DNA of 64,000 nt from CAVSWT01 sp963777515 (GCA_963777515.1 CAVZQU010000008.1:1-64000), one strand, 5' to 3'. Numbered from the stretch's first letter, positions 18,165-28,130 are shown. Notes: generated from the letters alone by a model not told the origin. Program-made: numbers and translations.

Positions 18165-19187
18165 ATGAAATATATTGTAGGTAATATATTATTATCGTTT
18201 GTTGTTTGCACAACAATTTCTTTCAGTCAACAGAAGATCTCAACACAACAAAGTAAAAATAAAATGGAAAAACTAATTAAAGTTGCAGCAGCTCAAATAA
18301 CACCTGTTTATTTAAATAAACAAAAAACAGTGGAAAAAGCTTGTGCAATTATTAAAGAAGCTGCAGAAAATGGAGCAAAATTAGTCGTATTCCCTGAAGC
18401 ATTTATCCCAGGCTATCCTGATTGGATATGGTTGATTCCAAACAGCAAAAGTACAGATCTAAATAGCCTCTATACTGAACTTGTAGAAAACTCCATTTCT
18501 ATTCCTGATAACAGTACAGATTTATTATGCAAGGCAGCAAAAGAAAATAAGATTAATGTTGTAATGGGTATGAATGAACGTAATACGGAATCAAGCAACA
18601 GCAGCTTATTCAACAGTCTGCTCTTTATTAATGATCAGGGAAAAATTATTGGAAAACATAGAAAACTTATCCCTACAGGCGGGGAACGTCTTATTTGGAG
18701 CCGTGGTGATGGAAGCACACTTAAAACTTACCACACATCAATTGGAAAGATAGGTGGATTAATTTGTTGGGAAAATTTTATGCCCTTAGCTAGATATGCC
18801 TTATATGAAAATGGGACACAAATTCTTGTAACTCCCACATGGGATAAAAGCCCAAATTGGTTGATAAGTTTACAGCATATAGCTAGGGAAGGCGGAATGT
18901 TTATTATCAGCGCATGCATGGCGCTTAAAAAGGAAGATATTCCGGATGAATACTCCTTCAAAAATCTTTACCCCGCTGATCGCAAATGGATAAACTCGGG
19001 TAATAGCTGTATTGTTGGTCCGAATGGAAAAATTATAGCAGGCCCTTTAGAAGCAAAAGAAGGAATACTTTATGCCGATATTGACCTAGAGGAAATAATT
19101 TCTGTTAAAAGAATGTTTGATGCTGCCGGACACTATTCAAGACCTGATGTTTTTAATTTTGAAGTAATAAAAAAGCCTGAAAATTAA
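18165..19187 (+). CDS. Exported carbon-nitrogen hydrolase (nitrilase-like)
   Basis: This 340-residue nitrilase superfamily member keeps the Glu-Lys-Cys triad: E78 (VVFPEAFIPGYPDW), K167 (HRKLIPT) and C201 (GGLICWENFMPLARYAL). The CWEN context and GYPDW are typical of true nitrilases and cyanide hydratases rather than amidases, but the substrate cannot be fixed. An N-terminal hydrophobic segment (to about SFSQQK) precedes the usual start of the fold at KLIKVAAAQ (residue 37), which points to export. An internal ATG (residue 34) would give a cytoplasmic form, so dual starts are possible. Confidence 0.87.
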   Translation: MKYIVGNILLSFVVCTTISFSQQKISTQQSKNKMEKLIKVAAAQITPVYLNKQKTVEKACAIIKEAAENGAKLVVFPEAFIPGYPDWIWLIPNSKSTDLNSLYTELVENSISIPDNSTDLLCKAAKENKINVVMGMNERNTESSNSSLFNSLLFINDQGKIIGKHRKLIPTGGERLIWSRGDGSTLKTYHTSIGKIGGLICWENFMPLARYALYENGTQILVTPTWDKSPNWLISLQHIAREGGMFIISACMALKKEDIPDEYSFKNLYPADRKWINSGNSCIVGPNGKIIAGPLEAKEGILYADIDLEEIISVKRMFDAAGHYSRPDVFNFEVIKKPEN

Positions 19188-19226
19188 TTCTATCCTATAT
19201 TAATTTAGAAATCTCGAGGAGGCTCT

Positions 19227-19679
19227 ATGAGAACGTTCTATGTTATCTCTTTTGTGATTTTCCTGGTTTCGATTTCAACTGCTCAAAATAATTCATCATC
19301 CTCCAAACCCGAATATATAAATCTTCATCCCGATTCCAATCTTCCTTTTTCCGATGCAGTACGGGTTGGCAATACTTTATATCTTTCAGGACAAATCGGT
19401 TATGATGCTGAAATTGGACAATTGGTAGAAGGTGGAATAGAGGCAGAAACAAAAAAGGTATTATCCAATATTAAAAATCTTTTAGAGAAGCTTGGTTCAT
19501 CAATTGATAATGTTGTTAAATGTACCGTGATTTTAGCGGATATAAAAGAATGGCAGACAATGAATAATGTTTATAAAACTTTCTTTAAAAATTATCCGGC
19601 AAGAACTTCATTTGCGGCTTCAGGCCTCGCATTAAATGCAAGAGTTGAAATCGAATGCATAGCAGTTATCAAAGATTGA
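19227..19679 (+). CDS. ridA: Exported RidA family imine deaminase
   Basis: This 150-residue RidA/YjgF/UK114 protein hydrolyses 2-imino acids or enamines to keto acids and ammonia. Key residues are R126 in PARTSFA and the Glu in VEIECIAV. LYLSGQIG, SIDNVVKCTVIL and EWQTMNNVY are standard family motifs. It carries a signal peptide (VSISTAQ, cleavage near 20), which is unusual because RidA is normally cytoplasmic. AGGAGG precedes the ATG. It sits between nitrilase and FAD amine oxidase genes; an oxidase would produce its imine substrate. Confidence 0.92.
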   Translation: MRTFYVISFVIFLVSISTAQNNSSSSKPEYINLHPDSNLPFSDAVRVGNTLYLSGQIGYDAEIGQLVEGGIEAETKKVLSNIKNLLEKLGSSIDNVVKCTVILADIKEWQTMNNVYKTFFKNYPARTSFAASGLALNARVEIECIAVIKD

Positions 19680-19721
19680 TTTAGTATACATTCTACCTAT
19701 AAAACAAAGTGAGGGTTTATA

Positions 19722-21197
19722 ATGAAAAAAATTAATCGGAAAGATTTCATTAAAACAAGTGCTTTATCAACCGCAGCAATTTTAGCATCCCCGCTGTTTA
19801 ATATTCCATACCTTAAAGCATCAGAAGTTAAGCACCTAAAAAAAGGGAAAGGTGAAAAAATATTAATCTTGGGTGCAGGTCTTGCAGGAATGTGTGCTGG
19901 TTATGAATTAAGAAAACTCGGTTATGATATAAAAATACTTGAAGCACAGTTAAGGGCTGGAGGAAGAGTAGTAACGTTTAGAAATTTTTCTGATGGCCTC
20001 TATGCAGATGCAGGTGCCGCAAGAATTCCCGACAACCACGATTGGACATTAAAATATGTACATGAATTTAATCTTGATCTGGTTCCTTTTTACCCGGATG
20101 AACAAAAAGACTTAAGCTATATAGATTATGTGAATAAGAAAAAAATATATCATAAACCTGGCGAAGAAATGAAGTTTGGTGATTATCCTTTAAATCTAAA
20201 AAAAGATGAAGCGGATATGACCATAAGTGAATTTGGGAAGTAAAGTACTTGGTAAATTAATTAAAGAAACAGGAGATCCGCTTGCACCAGGATGGCCTGA
20301 TTCATCAATAAAAAAATATGATGATATAACTTTAGCTGATTATATTATTCAAAACGGTTATTCAGAAGACATAGAAACAATTCTTGATTTAGGCTGGAAC
20401 GGTGGAAAACAGCCTTCTTTGCTTGATACTGCTGCTGATATTTATTATTTCTCAAAAGAAAAAATTCGTTCAAAAGTAAAGGGGGGTAACGATCTTATTC
20501 CCAGAGGATTTGCTGATAAATTAAAAAACGAAATTATTTATGGAGCGGAAGTCTTTAAAATTTCTCAAACAAATAATGAATGCGCTGTATTCTTCAAAAG
20601 AGGCGGAAATGTTGAATCACTAAAAGCGGATAAAATAATATGTACTATCCCTTTCCCGGTTATGCGTGATATAAAAGTTGAACCGGCATTAAGCCCTATT
20701 ATGCAGGAAGCAATAAATAAAATTACATACGGAGCTTTGGCAAGAGTATTTCTGCAGGTAAACAAAAGATATTGGCTGGATAATAATCTAAACGGTTTTG
20801 CAATAACTAATTACCCTACGGAAATATGGCACCCCACATTTGAACAAGATGGTCCCCGCGGTATAGTTGAAGTCTATCACAAATTTACTGATACGAATAA
20901 TTTTGATAACCTAAATGAAGAAGAACAAATAAATTTAACTTTGAACCATGTTGAGGAAATTTTCCTGGATTAAAAAAATATTATGAAGGCGGCAGAGTAA
21001 AATGCTGGAGTAATGACAAGTATGTCCGAAGTGCTACTGCTTACTACACTGTAGGACAAATTATGAAGTATTATAAAGAAATTACAAACCCGAAAGGAAA
21101 TATTTATTTTGCCGGCGAACATACTTCAATTTTCCATGGATGGATGCAGGGTGCTCTTGAATCATCGCATAGAGTTATAAAACAGATTAATGGTTAA
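19722..21197 (+). pseudogene. FAD-dependent amine oxidase, frameshifted twice
   Basis: Read across two frame changes (near 20232 and 20965), this is a flavin amine oxidase of about 490 residues. The N-terminus carries a Tat-like signal with RK instead of RR (NRKDFIKTSALSTAA). The dinucleotide motif ILGAGLAGMCAGYEL is followed by LEAQLRAGGRVVTF. The middle segment has GGNDLIPRGFADKL. The final segment (about 20965-21197, third frame) holds IYFAGEHTSIFHGWMQGALESSHR, the C-terminal FAD motif. All three parts are well conserved, so the breaks are either recent or sequencing errors. It is the probable partner of the exported RidA upstream. Confidence 0.88.
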
Positions 21198-21383
21198 ATA
21201 ACATTACCAATTTTTTTAATTGCTTTATTTGTTGTATGAAATAATGTTAACAAATGATTCGATAATCAAATAAAAGTAAAGTCATATCATTAAAAACATC
21301 CACTCATAATATATTGATTGAGATGTATAATTGCCTTCATTATGTTTCGCATGAACTTAAAACAGATTATATGGAGGTATAAT

Positions 21384-21803
21384 ATGAAAAAGGCTTTAAT
21401 TATCGTCCAGAACAAAAACAGCACTACTCAAAAATTTGGCGAAGCAATTACCGAGTTTCTATTGAACAGAGGACTCGCTGCAGAGATTGTCCCAATTAGC
21501 AACTTTGAGCCAAATTATCTAAATGGAGCAGACTATCTATTGTTAAGCGGATGGAAAAATGAATCGGTATTTTCAGTTAAGCGCCCTGATAATGATTGGG
21601 AAAATTTTGTAAAAAAACTTCCTACTCTGAATGGAATTAAGACAGCTTTATTTGCAACTAATAAATTTTTCTCTAACGGTATGTTAAAGAAAATGAAAAA
21701 ATATTTAAATAAAAAAACAGATAATATTGATTATGCATTGAAGTCCAGGGATGGCTCCCTAACGATATCCGATAAATTGGTTCTGAATGAATTTATAAAG
21801 TAA
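21384..21803 (+). CDS. Flavodoxin-like fold protein
   Basis: This 139-residue protein begins MKKALIIVQNKNSTTQKFGEA, the pattern of a flavodoxin first strand and phosphate loop (T/S-rich turn between strand 1 and helix 1). The next strand carries GADYLLLSGWKN. It lacks an obvious C-terminal half of a full flavodoxin, so FMN binding is likely but not certain. GGAGG (21372-21376 region) precedes the ATG at 21384; the longer open frame starting at 21318 has no ribosome binding site. A terminator follows immediately. Confidence 0.75.
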   Translation: MKKALIIVQNKNSTTQKFGEAITEFLLNRGLAAEIVPISNFEPNYLNGADYLLLSGWKNESVFSVKRPDNDWENFVKKLPTLNGIKTALFATNKFFSNGMLKKMKKYLNKKTDNIDYALKSRDGSLTISDKLVLNEFIK

Positions 21804-21809
21804 AAATAA

Positions 21810-21832
21810 AAGGCGCTCTATATGAGCGCCTT
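21810..21832. terminator. Bidirectional terminator between convergent genes
   Basis: AAGGCGCTC-TATAT-GAGCGCCTT is a near-perfect stem with T-rich tails in both directions. It separates the flavodoxin-like gene (plus) from the iminopeptidase (minus). Confidence 0.85.
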
Positions 21833-21859
21833 GCTTTTCTGGATAACTTCTTAATAATA

Positions 21860-22834
21860 TCATTTCAAAAAATCTTCAATCGTTTTAATAAAAAGATCAG
21901 GCTGATCGACAAAAGTCATATGACCGCTTTGTGGAAAAATAACCAGTTTTGATCCCGGAATTTTATTATGCATTTCTTCGGAAAGCCAGGGAGCACATTC
22001 GTCATGGTCACCGCAATTAATTAATGTGGGCACTTTAATAGTATGCAGCTTGTCCACGTATTCAACCGATTTAAGATTTCCATCAATAATATATTCGCCG
22101 TGGGAACCCCACATTTCACGGTAAAGATTCCATGCAAGGCCATCGCTGGTTGGATCATACGTAGGATCGGGATTTCGTTGATATATATAAGGGAAATATC
22201 CTTCACCCCAGGCAGCAATCATATATTCATTTGTATAGCGATTTTGTTCGTAAGGTAAACCGTGCCCATACAAACCTTCCTTTTCCATCTTATTAATTCG
22301 ATCTCTTAATTCGGGAGCCATATCTTTTTTTATTTTAACAAAAACTTCATTCATCTGTTTTGTACTAGGGAAAGTGCTGCACAAAATTAAGTGCGTTAAA
22401 TTATTCTGATACTTTAATGCGTAGGCTTGTGCAAGAACTCCCCCGTATGAATGTCCGAGTAATGAAATTTTCCCAAGCCCAAGTGCTTGTCTTACCGCTT
22501 CAACATCTTCCACCATATTTTCAACAGTATATTTTTTTACATCATCGAGCTTTTCTGATTTTCCTGAACCCCGCTCGTCAATAAATATTAATTTGTTGTG
22601 CCGGGCAAGCGGCAATAAATATGGAAGAAAATAATCATGTGTTGCCCCCGGTCCGCCATGTACAATCATTAATGGCTTTCCTTTACCGAATTCTTCATAA
22701 TAAATCATAACACCATTTGCATCCACAAACCCGGATTCAATCTTATATACATTTGAATTGGAAGAATTCAACTGACTATAAATTATTACAGTCGACAATA
22801 GTACTAACAAAATTGTAAACAGAAGTTTTTTCAT
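21860..22834 (-). CDS. Exported proline iminopeptidase-like S33 hydrolase
   Basis: This 324-residue alpha/beta hydrolase has a signal peptide (STVIIYSQ). It shows the S33 oxyanion-hole motif IVHGGPGATHD (58-67), IDERGSGKS, nucleophile S129 in LGHSYGG, an acidic residue in NCGDHDECAP and His in PQSGHMTFVDQP. This arrangement fits proline iminopeptidases, which remove N-terminal proline from peptides; related esterases are possible. Together with the S10 peptidase it suggests extracytoplasmic peptide degradation. It is transcribed after the 22872-23435 gene with 37 bp between them. Confidence 0.87.
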   Translation of the reverse strand: MKKLLFTILLVLLSTVIIYSQLNSSNSNVYKIESGFVDANGVMIYYEEFGKGKPLMIVHGGPGATHDYFLPYLLPLARHNKLIFIDERGSGKSEKLDDVKKYTVENMVEDVEAVRQALGLGKISLLGHSYGGVLAQAYALKYQNNLTHLILCSTFPSTKQMNEVFVKIKKDMAPELRDRINKMEKEGLYGHGLPYEQNRYTNEYMIAAWGEGYFPYIYQRNPDPTYDPTSDGLAWNLYREMWGSHGEYIIDGNLKSVEYVDKLHTIKVPTLINCGDHDECAPWLSEEMHNKIPGSKLVIFPQSGHMTFVDQPDLFIKTIEDFLK

Positions 22835-22871
22835 AATTCATTATCCAAAATATTTTTTTAAATAATAATTT

Positions 22872-23435
22872 TTATATGGCAGGCCATAACCAGCCAAATA
22901 TCCCCCCGGTAAACAAAGAATAAATTAAGCCGTCGAACATAAACTTAAGTGTTGTGACCCAGCTTCTTTTATACCAAATACTATTTTGCATTAAAGCTAG
23001 ACTGTACCCTGTAAATGCTATTGCCCCTGTAAACCTAAATACTGATAAATAATTGGATGAAAGAGGGAGCGCATGTCCTGTAATGTATGCGGCAAAAATT
23101 CCTATTATTAAACAATATACGAACCACATCGCAAGACTGGAGCCCATACCAAAATCACCTGAAGGGAAAACGTGTAAAAGTCCAACTGGACCATTTTTCA
23201 TTTTATCTTTAAACTCTTGCGAATTTCTTTCTTTGGAATCGGTACAGTAAGGAAACATGTATTCCCCTGCCGGCACATTTGATTTTTTCAAATCATTCAT
23301 CACCTGATCTTCTAATGGAATTTTTTTGAAATCGGATTTATGATAAGGCAAAGCCATGTGGATAAAAGAGCTTATTATAAAAACAACAACGGCAGAAAGA
23401 ATAATTGGAAGCCAAAGAGAAATGATTGATACCAT
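22872..23435 (-). CDS. Membrane protein of unknown function
   Basis: This 187-residue protein has an N-terminal transmembrane segment (LWLPIILSAVVVFIISS), a hydrophilic loop with PAGEYMFPYC (about 55-64), and three to four more hydrophobic segments in the second half, ending FGWLWPAI. No catalytic motif is obvious. AAGGAG precedes the start on the minus strand. It lies upstream of and close to the iminopeptidase gene in a probable two-gene unit. I do not recognise a function. Confidence 0.7.
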   Translation of the reverse strand: MVSIISLWLPIILSAVVVFIISSFIHMALPYHKSDFKKIPLEDQVMNDLKKSNVPAGEYMFPYCTDSKERNSQEFKDKMKNGPVGLLHVFPSGDFGMGSSLAMWFVYCLIIGIFAAYITGHALPLSSNYLSVFRFTGAIAFTGYSLALMQNSIWYKRSWVTTLKFMFDGLIYSLFTGGIFGWLWPAI

Positions 23436-23631
23436 TTTTAACTCCTTGTTTTTGATTTGATAAACTGGTTTGAAAGTCTGAATAGAAGATACTTAAAAAT
23501 AATTATGACATGCAAAAGAAAAATACATTTTGTAGTTAATTAAAACTTTTTCTAAGTTATATTAATTCATCTCCGTTATTCTATTTAGCTTTTCTTGTTA
23601 CAAATTTATTTACATTATAGGATATTCAATC

Positions 23632-25104
23632 ATGTCTTCACAAATTATAAAGCAGGGAATGGGGTTTGCTGTTTATCCTTCGGTTAATCTTTACAGCTAT
23701 AAAACTGATAACAAATCAAAAACAAAAAAAATTAAATTTCTTAAGCAATTGATTTACGGCGATTATATTAAGCCGGAAATTGTTAATAATAATTTTGTGG
23801 GAATAACAGAGAAAGGTAAAACTTATATAAAAGTTAGAGCAAGAAGCTCTAACGGTTATATTCTTGCAACAGATATTCAAGCGGAAAGAGTTCTTGAAGT
23901 AAATTTTGTTGATGTTGGACAGGGTGACGGCTGTCATATTGTAACTCCCGATGACAAACATTTTATTATTGACGCCGGCGGTTCGGATAATATGTCGCGT
24001 TTTTTAGATTGGCGATTTAATCTAAAATATTCAAACACTCCTCCACCTCCTTTTACAGCTATTATAACACATTCGGATGCTGACCATTACCGCGGTTTTG
24101 GTAAATTATTTGTAAAAAACAAAGGATTTAAAAATCAATTTACTTTCAAAACAGTTTATCATAATGGACTGGTTGAAACTTCAGGCTCAAAGCTCGATTC
24201 ACTTGGAAAGGTTACCCCTGACGGGAACTACATTACCAATCTTATTAGGACAAATGGACAGTTTAAAAAGTTAGTAAAGAGTATTCCTAAAACAGGTAAT
24301 TATATTAACACATTAAATAAAACAACTGCGCCTAAAAAATATCTTCACTATGGGCATTCACCCATTTACAATAAAGGAAATATGAAAATTGAAGTCATGG
24401 CACCGTACACTCAAAAGATAAATGGTAAGTTTGCTCTTCCAACTTTTCTTAAAAATAAAGGTAAAACAAAAAATGGGAATTCAGTTGTACTTAGAATATC
24501 AATCGGCAAATTAAAAATATTACTTGGCGGAGATTTAAATTCTCCTGCGGAAAATTATTTACTGAGCAGTTATTCTAAAATGAATGTTGCAGAAATTAAA
24601 AATAAATTGAGTGATACAAATCTTAGCAAGAAAGATAGGCAAGCGTTAGAGAAGCAGATTTTAAAAGCGATAGAAAAATCAAATAAACATGTTGGTGCTG
24701 ATATTACAAAATCTTGTCATCACGGCAGCAGTGATTTTACAACTGAATTTCTAAAAGCTGTAAATCCAATTGCAACTGTTATCTCAAGTGGTGATGAAGA
24801 GCCATATTGCCATCCGCGTCCTGATACACTTGGAACAATTGGAAAATACAGTCGCGGAGAAAGGTCTCTAATTTTCAGTACAGAATTAGCCCGTTCAAGC
24901 AAGGAATTTATTGAACTTAATAAATCAAATGCAAAAGATAAAAAAATTAGAACCATAACTAATTACGGAATGATAAATGTTCGTACAAACGGAGAGAAAG
25001 TAATCATAGCTCAAAAGCTGGAAAGAAGAACTGCTTACCATGATTGGGATATTCACATGATAGAATGGAATAGCAAGACTTCGCAATTTGAATTTATACA
25101 GTAG
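23632..25104 (+). CDS. ComEC/Rec2-like metallo-beta-lactamase-fold hydrolase
   Basis: This 490-residue soluble protein has a metallo-beta-lactamase core of the ComEC/Rec2 type. Motifs: VNFVDVGQGDG (91-100), metal motif HSDADHY (147-153), ILLGGDLNSPA, KSCHHGSSDF, and VISSGDEEPYCHPRPDT. Residues 1-85 form a separate beta-rich, lysine-rich domain with an SH3-like look (inferred). It lacks the membrane competence domain, so it is not a DNA-uptake channel. Related free-standing hydrolases occur in defence loci, but no partner is adjacent here. Confidence 0.82.
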   Translation: MSSQIIKQGMGFAVYPSVNLYSYKTDNKSKTKKIKFLKQLIYGDYIKPEIVNNNFVGITEKGKTYIKVRARSSNGYILATDIQAERVLEVNFVDVGQGDGCHIVTPDDKHFIIDAGGSDNMSRFLDWRFNLKYSNTPPPPFTAIITHSDADHYRGFGKLFVKNKGFKNQFTFKTVYHNGLVETSGSKLDSLGKVTPDGNYITNLIRTNGQFKKLVKSIPKTGNYINTLNKTTAPKKYLHYGHSPIYNKGNMKIEVMAPYTQKINGKFALPTFLKNKGKTKNGNSVVLRISIGKLKILLGGDLNSPAENYLLSSYSKMNVAEIKNKLSDTNLSKKDRQALEKQILKAIEKSNKHVGADITKSCHHGSSDFTTEFLKAVNPIATVISSGDEEPYCHPRPDTLGTIGKYSRGERSLIFSTELARSSKEFIELNKSNAKDKKIRTITNYGMINVRTNGEKVIIAQKLERRTAYHDWDIHMIEWNSKTSQFEFIQ

Positions 25105-25135
25105 TTAAATTGATTTGAGAAAAGCATTCTTTTAT

Positions 25136-25945
25136 TTAAACATAAAGAGCGCTTCCGAAATCCCTTCTGTGCTTTAATGTTATTTTGTGATCTTCTCCTA
25201 AATATTTAAATATTGCAATACATGCTTTTCTAGCACCATCGTTATCATAGTTTCTATCTTCTCGAATTATATCAATAAATTTTTCAAGCGCAGAATCAAA
25301 ATTTTGATTTTTTAATTCTCGAACAGCAGATAAATATTTGTTCTTAACTTCTGAATCAGCAAATGTATTTTCGTCACGATTCAATAAATCAGCAATTGTA
25401 TTAATTGATTCAACCAACTCGTGATTTTCAATGCTGCCGTCCGAATTTTGAATTAGCTTTAATGCTTCTTTAACATCATCAAAAAGCAAAATCTTTGCTA
25501 ATAATATTTTAACGTCATTATTATTAACATCACCCCGATAAACTTCTTCAAGTATAATTTTTGCATCTTCAATACTGCCGTTCTTCAATAGTAATTTTGC
25601 TTTTTCAATTTGATCTGCAAACTTACTAGGGATCGATTTCTTCAGCCAATCCTTTATTTGAGGTTCAGGCAAAGCTCCGGTGAATTCATTTATCACTTCA
25701 CCGTTTCTAAAAAGTTTTACATTAGGTATCCCGCGTACGCCATATTCAGAAGCTATCTCAGAATTTTTATCCGTATCAACTTTTGCAAGCTGCCAGCTTT
25801 CTTTATTTTCTTCAGCTAATTTTTCTAACACAGGACTAATCATTCTACATGGACCGCACCACTCCGCCCAGAAATCAACAAGTACCGGTTTCTCAAAACT
25901 TTTTTCAATTACATCAGTTTGAAAGTCTTTTATTTCATAATCCAT
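25136..25945 (-). CDS. Thioredoxin-TPR protein (CnoX/YbbN-like)
   Basis: This 269-residue protein has a thioredoxin domain (1-105) with active site WAEWCGPCRM, cis-Pro region RGIPNVKLF and KVDTDKN. A C-terminal helical TPR-like region follows (about 115-265), as in YbbN/CnoX co-chaperones. In that family the protein binds clients and, when CxxC is intact, can also reduce disulfides. The ATG at 25943-25945 has AGAGA before it. A longer frame from 25978 lacks support. It is convergent with the ComEC-like gene. Confidence 0.88.
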   Translation of the reverse strand: MDYEIKDFQTDVIEKSFEKPVLVDFWAEWCGPCRMISPVLEKLAEENKESWQLAKVDTDKNSEIASEYGVRGIPNVKLFRNGEVINEFTGALPEPQIKDWLKKSIPSKFADQIEKAKLLLKNGSIEDAKIILEEVYRGDVNNNDVKILLAKILLFDDVKEALKLIQNSDGSIENHELVESINTIADLLNRDENTFADSEVKNKYLSAVRELKNQNFDSALEKFIDIIREDRNYDNDGARKACIAIFKYLGEDHKITLKHRRDFGSALYV

Positions 25946-26049
25946 TTTTATCTCTTTTTTACCCAAAATTTGATGCAAAACTTATCCATGCGTTTCAAGC
26001 TTTTGCAGTAATAATTTGATGTGAATGATGATTTTTTTGGCTGCCGGAT

Positions 26050-26586
26050 TTAATCTTGTTTACTTTCTAGAAAATCTTCAGGATTGTAACCGTTATTTTT
26101 TAGAATTTCATTTATTATTTGTATCGTATTATCATCAAGTTTTTTTGTACGGCTTAAGATCCATCCATACTTTCTATTTGGTGTTCCGACAACCGCCCAC
26201 TTATAATTTTCATCAAGACCAATTATCCAGTAGTCTCCCCAAAATGGCCTTATTCCAAGAAAGCTTACGAAACTAACTTCTAATTTTGCATTTGATTTTT
26301 TATCTACAACTTTTGCAACTCCTTCAGCATCATCCACTTCCCCATCTTCATCAATGCATGAGTTAATAACTTTTATCTCCCCATCATCATCTAAAGTATA
26401 TTTTGCCGTGGTTCCTTTAACACATTGATCTTGAAATTTATTCGGGATACGGGCAATTTCATACCAAAGCCCTGCGTACTTTTTTAAATCAACATGATCC
26501 ACCGTTTTTACTGTATTGGCTTGTGAAAATATTTTACTAGTTAAAAGCATACTTAAAAATATTAAGGTTGAAATATAAATTTTCAT
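26050..26586 (-). CDS. blc: Lipocalin (Blc-like)
   Basis: This 178-residue lipocalin has an N-terminal signal peptide (KIFSQANT) and the lipocalin SCR1 motif GLWYEIARIPNKFQ (39-52). It also has DYWIIGLDENYKWAVVGTP and YGWILSRT, all characteristic of bacterial Blc and plant temperature-induced lipocalins. Such proteins bind fatty acids or lysophospholipids in the periplasm. E. coli Blc is an outer-membrane lipoprotein; here no lipobox cysteine follows the signal, so it is probably periplasmic. It stands alone 41 bp downstream of the PAS kinase. Confidence 0.9.
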   Translation of the reverse strand: MKIYISTLIFLSMLLTSKIFSQANTVKTVDHVDLKKYAGLWYEIARIPNKFQDQCVKGTTAKYTLDDDGEIKVINSCIDEDGEVDDAEGVAKVVDKKSNAKLEVSFVSFLGIRPFWGDYWIIGLDENYKWAVVGTPNRKYGWILSRTKKLDDNTIQIINEILKNNGYNPEDFLESKQD

Positions 26587-26627
26587 GATGAATGCCGCCT
26601 GTTTATTTAAATAAAATATAAATTTTA

Positions 26628-28130
26628 TTAAGCAGAAGGTAATGTAAAAAAGAAAGTAGAACCCACATCTTTTTCACTGCTCACATTTATTTTTCCTCCT
26701 TGTTTTACAACTAATTCTTTACATAGAATTAGTCCTAAGCCTGTGCCAGTCTCTTTGGCTGTTCCTTTTGTAGAGTAGTTACTATCTATTCTAAATAATT
26801 TTTGAATATCCTCTTTTGCCATTCCCACACCATTATCAGAAACATTAATTGTAATCCAATTATTATTTCGTTCCGCAGAAACTATTATTTGGCCATCGGC
26901 TCGCGTAAATTTTATAGCATTGGTAATTAAATTTCGAAGAATTGTTTCGGTCATTTTAACATCTGCTAAAACGAATAAATCTTGACCAACGTCAATATTC
27001 AAATTTATGTTTTTGTTTTTTAAACTCTGTTTGTATAGTGTCTTAATTTGTTGAACTATTTGTAATACTTTAATTTTTTCCTGATTGATAGAAATATTAC
27101 CAATCTGCACCCTTGACCATTCTAAAAGGTTTTCCATTAAATTAAATGCCTGCTTAGATGTATTTAAAGCTTCATTAATTAATTCTTCTCCATCTTCTTT
27201 TATTAAATTATCTTCAACGATTATATCTAACAGATTCATTTGCGCTCCTAACGGATTTCGCAAGTCGTGTGAAATAATTGAAAAAAATTTGTCTTTCGAT
27301 TTATTAACTTCAATAAGTTCTTCATTAACTTTTTTAATCTTATCTTCATATTCTTTTTGCGAATTAATGTTTGTGCATGAGCCAATAAATCCCATAAAAA
27401 TATTGTCCCGGTTCATGCGTGGAGTACCATTAATTATCATCCATTCAAAATTTCCGTTTTTGTTTTTAAATCTAAATTCATTTGTAAAAGATTTTCTTGA
27501 ACGAATTGCTTGTTTATATGTTTCGAGCATTTTTTCAAGATCATCATGATGAACATTTTTCAGCCAATTCATTCCCAATTGCAGCCCTATTTCTGTCCCG
27601 GTATAATTTAACCATGTCTTATTTACAAAACTAAAAAGCCCATCCACATCAGCCATCCATATCATAACTGGTGCTGAATTTGCCATGTTTTCAAATCTTG
27701 CTTCATTATCTTTTGCAAACTCTTCTTTCATTTTAGAGGAAGTTAAATCCACCAAGGTTACCAGATAATATTTCGCATTTACTGCATTTAAGGTTTCATA
27801 ACTTATAATTAATAGAGAATGGAAATATTCATTTTCCCCTTTTTTGATCCTTACTTCAATTAGAATTTGATTATAAAAATCATTTAACGTTTTAATGGCT
27901 TCATAATATTTTGTGTGATCATCTGGATGAACAAAATCTTGAAATCTTTTTCCAATTATTTCTTTTGCTTCTCTGCTAAGTAATTCTGCACATTGTACAT
28001 TTAGCTCTAATATTGTTGTATCATTTTTGAGCATAATAAGTGCTAAATGGAAACTTTCCATCTGCGAAAACATTTTATTTCCCTCTGTTTTATCGGCAGA
28101 AATATGATTGTGATTTTTCGGAGGTTCCAT
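26628..28130 (-). CDS. PAS-PAS sensor histidine kinase
   Basis: This 500-residue cytoplasmic sensor kinase has no transmembrane segment. Two PAS domains (about 20-130 and 140-260; the second holds WMADVDGLFSFVNKTWL) lead into a coiled linker. The dimerisation/phosphoacceptor helix carries H288 in FSIISHDLRNPLGAQ. The HATPase region has the N box LITNAIKFTR, DNGVGM and TGTGLGLILCKELV. No response regulator is adjacent, so it is an orphan here. The signal is unknown; a small ligand or redox cue bound by PAS is typical. Confidence 0.92.
   Translation of the reverse strand: MEPPKNHNHISADKTEGNKMFSQMESFHLALIMLKNDTTILELNVQCAELLSREAKEIIGKRFQDFVHPDDHTKYYEAIKTLNDFYNQILIEVRIKKGENEYFHSLLIISYETLNAVNAKYYLVTLVDLTSSKMKEEFAKDNEARFENMANSAPVMIWMADVDGLFSFVNKTWLNYTGTEIGLQLGMNWLKNVHHDDLEKMLETYKQAIRSRKSFTNEFRFKNKNGNFEWMIINGTPRMNRDNIFMGFIGSCTNINSQKEYEDKIKKVNEELIEVNKSKDKFFSIISHDLRNPLGAQMNLLDIIVEDNLIKEDGEELINEALNTSKQAFNLMENLLEWSRVQIGNISINQEKIKVLQIVQQIKTLYKQSLKNKNINLNIDVGQDLFVLADVKMTETILRNLITNAIKFTRADGQIIVSAERNNNWITINVSDNGVGMAKEDIQKLFRIDSNYSTKGTAKETGTGLGLILCKELVVKQGGKINVSSEKDVGSTFFFTLPSA

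Noticed and set aside
27085..27549. 154-codon plus-strand frame inside the PAS kinase
   Set aside because: It is antisense to conserved kinase motifs and has no independent start signal or family signature.
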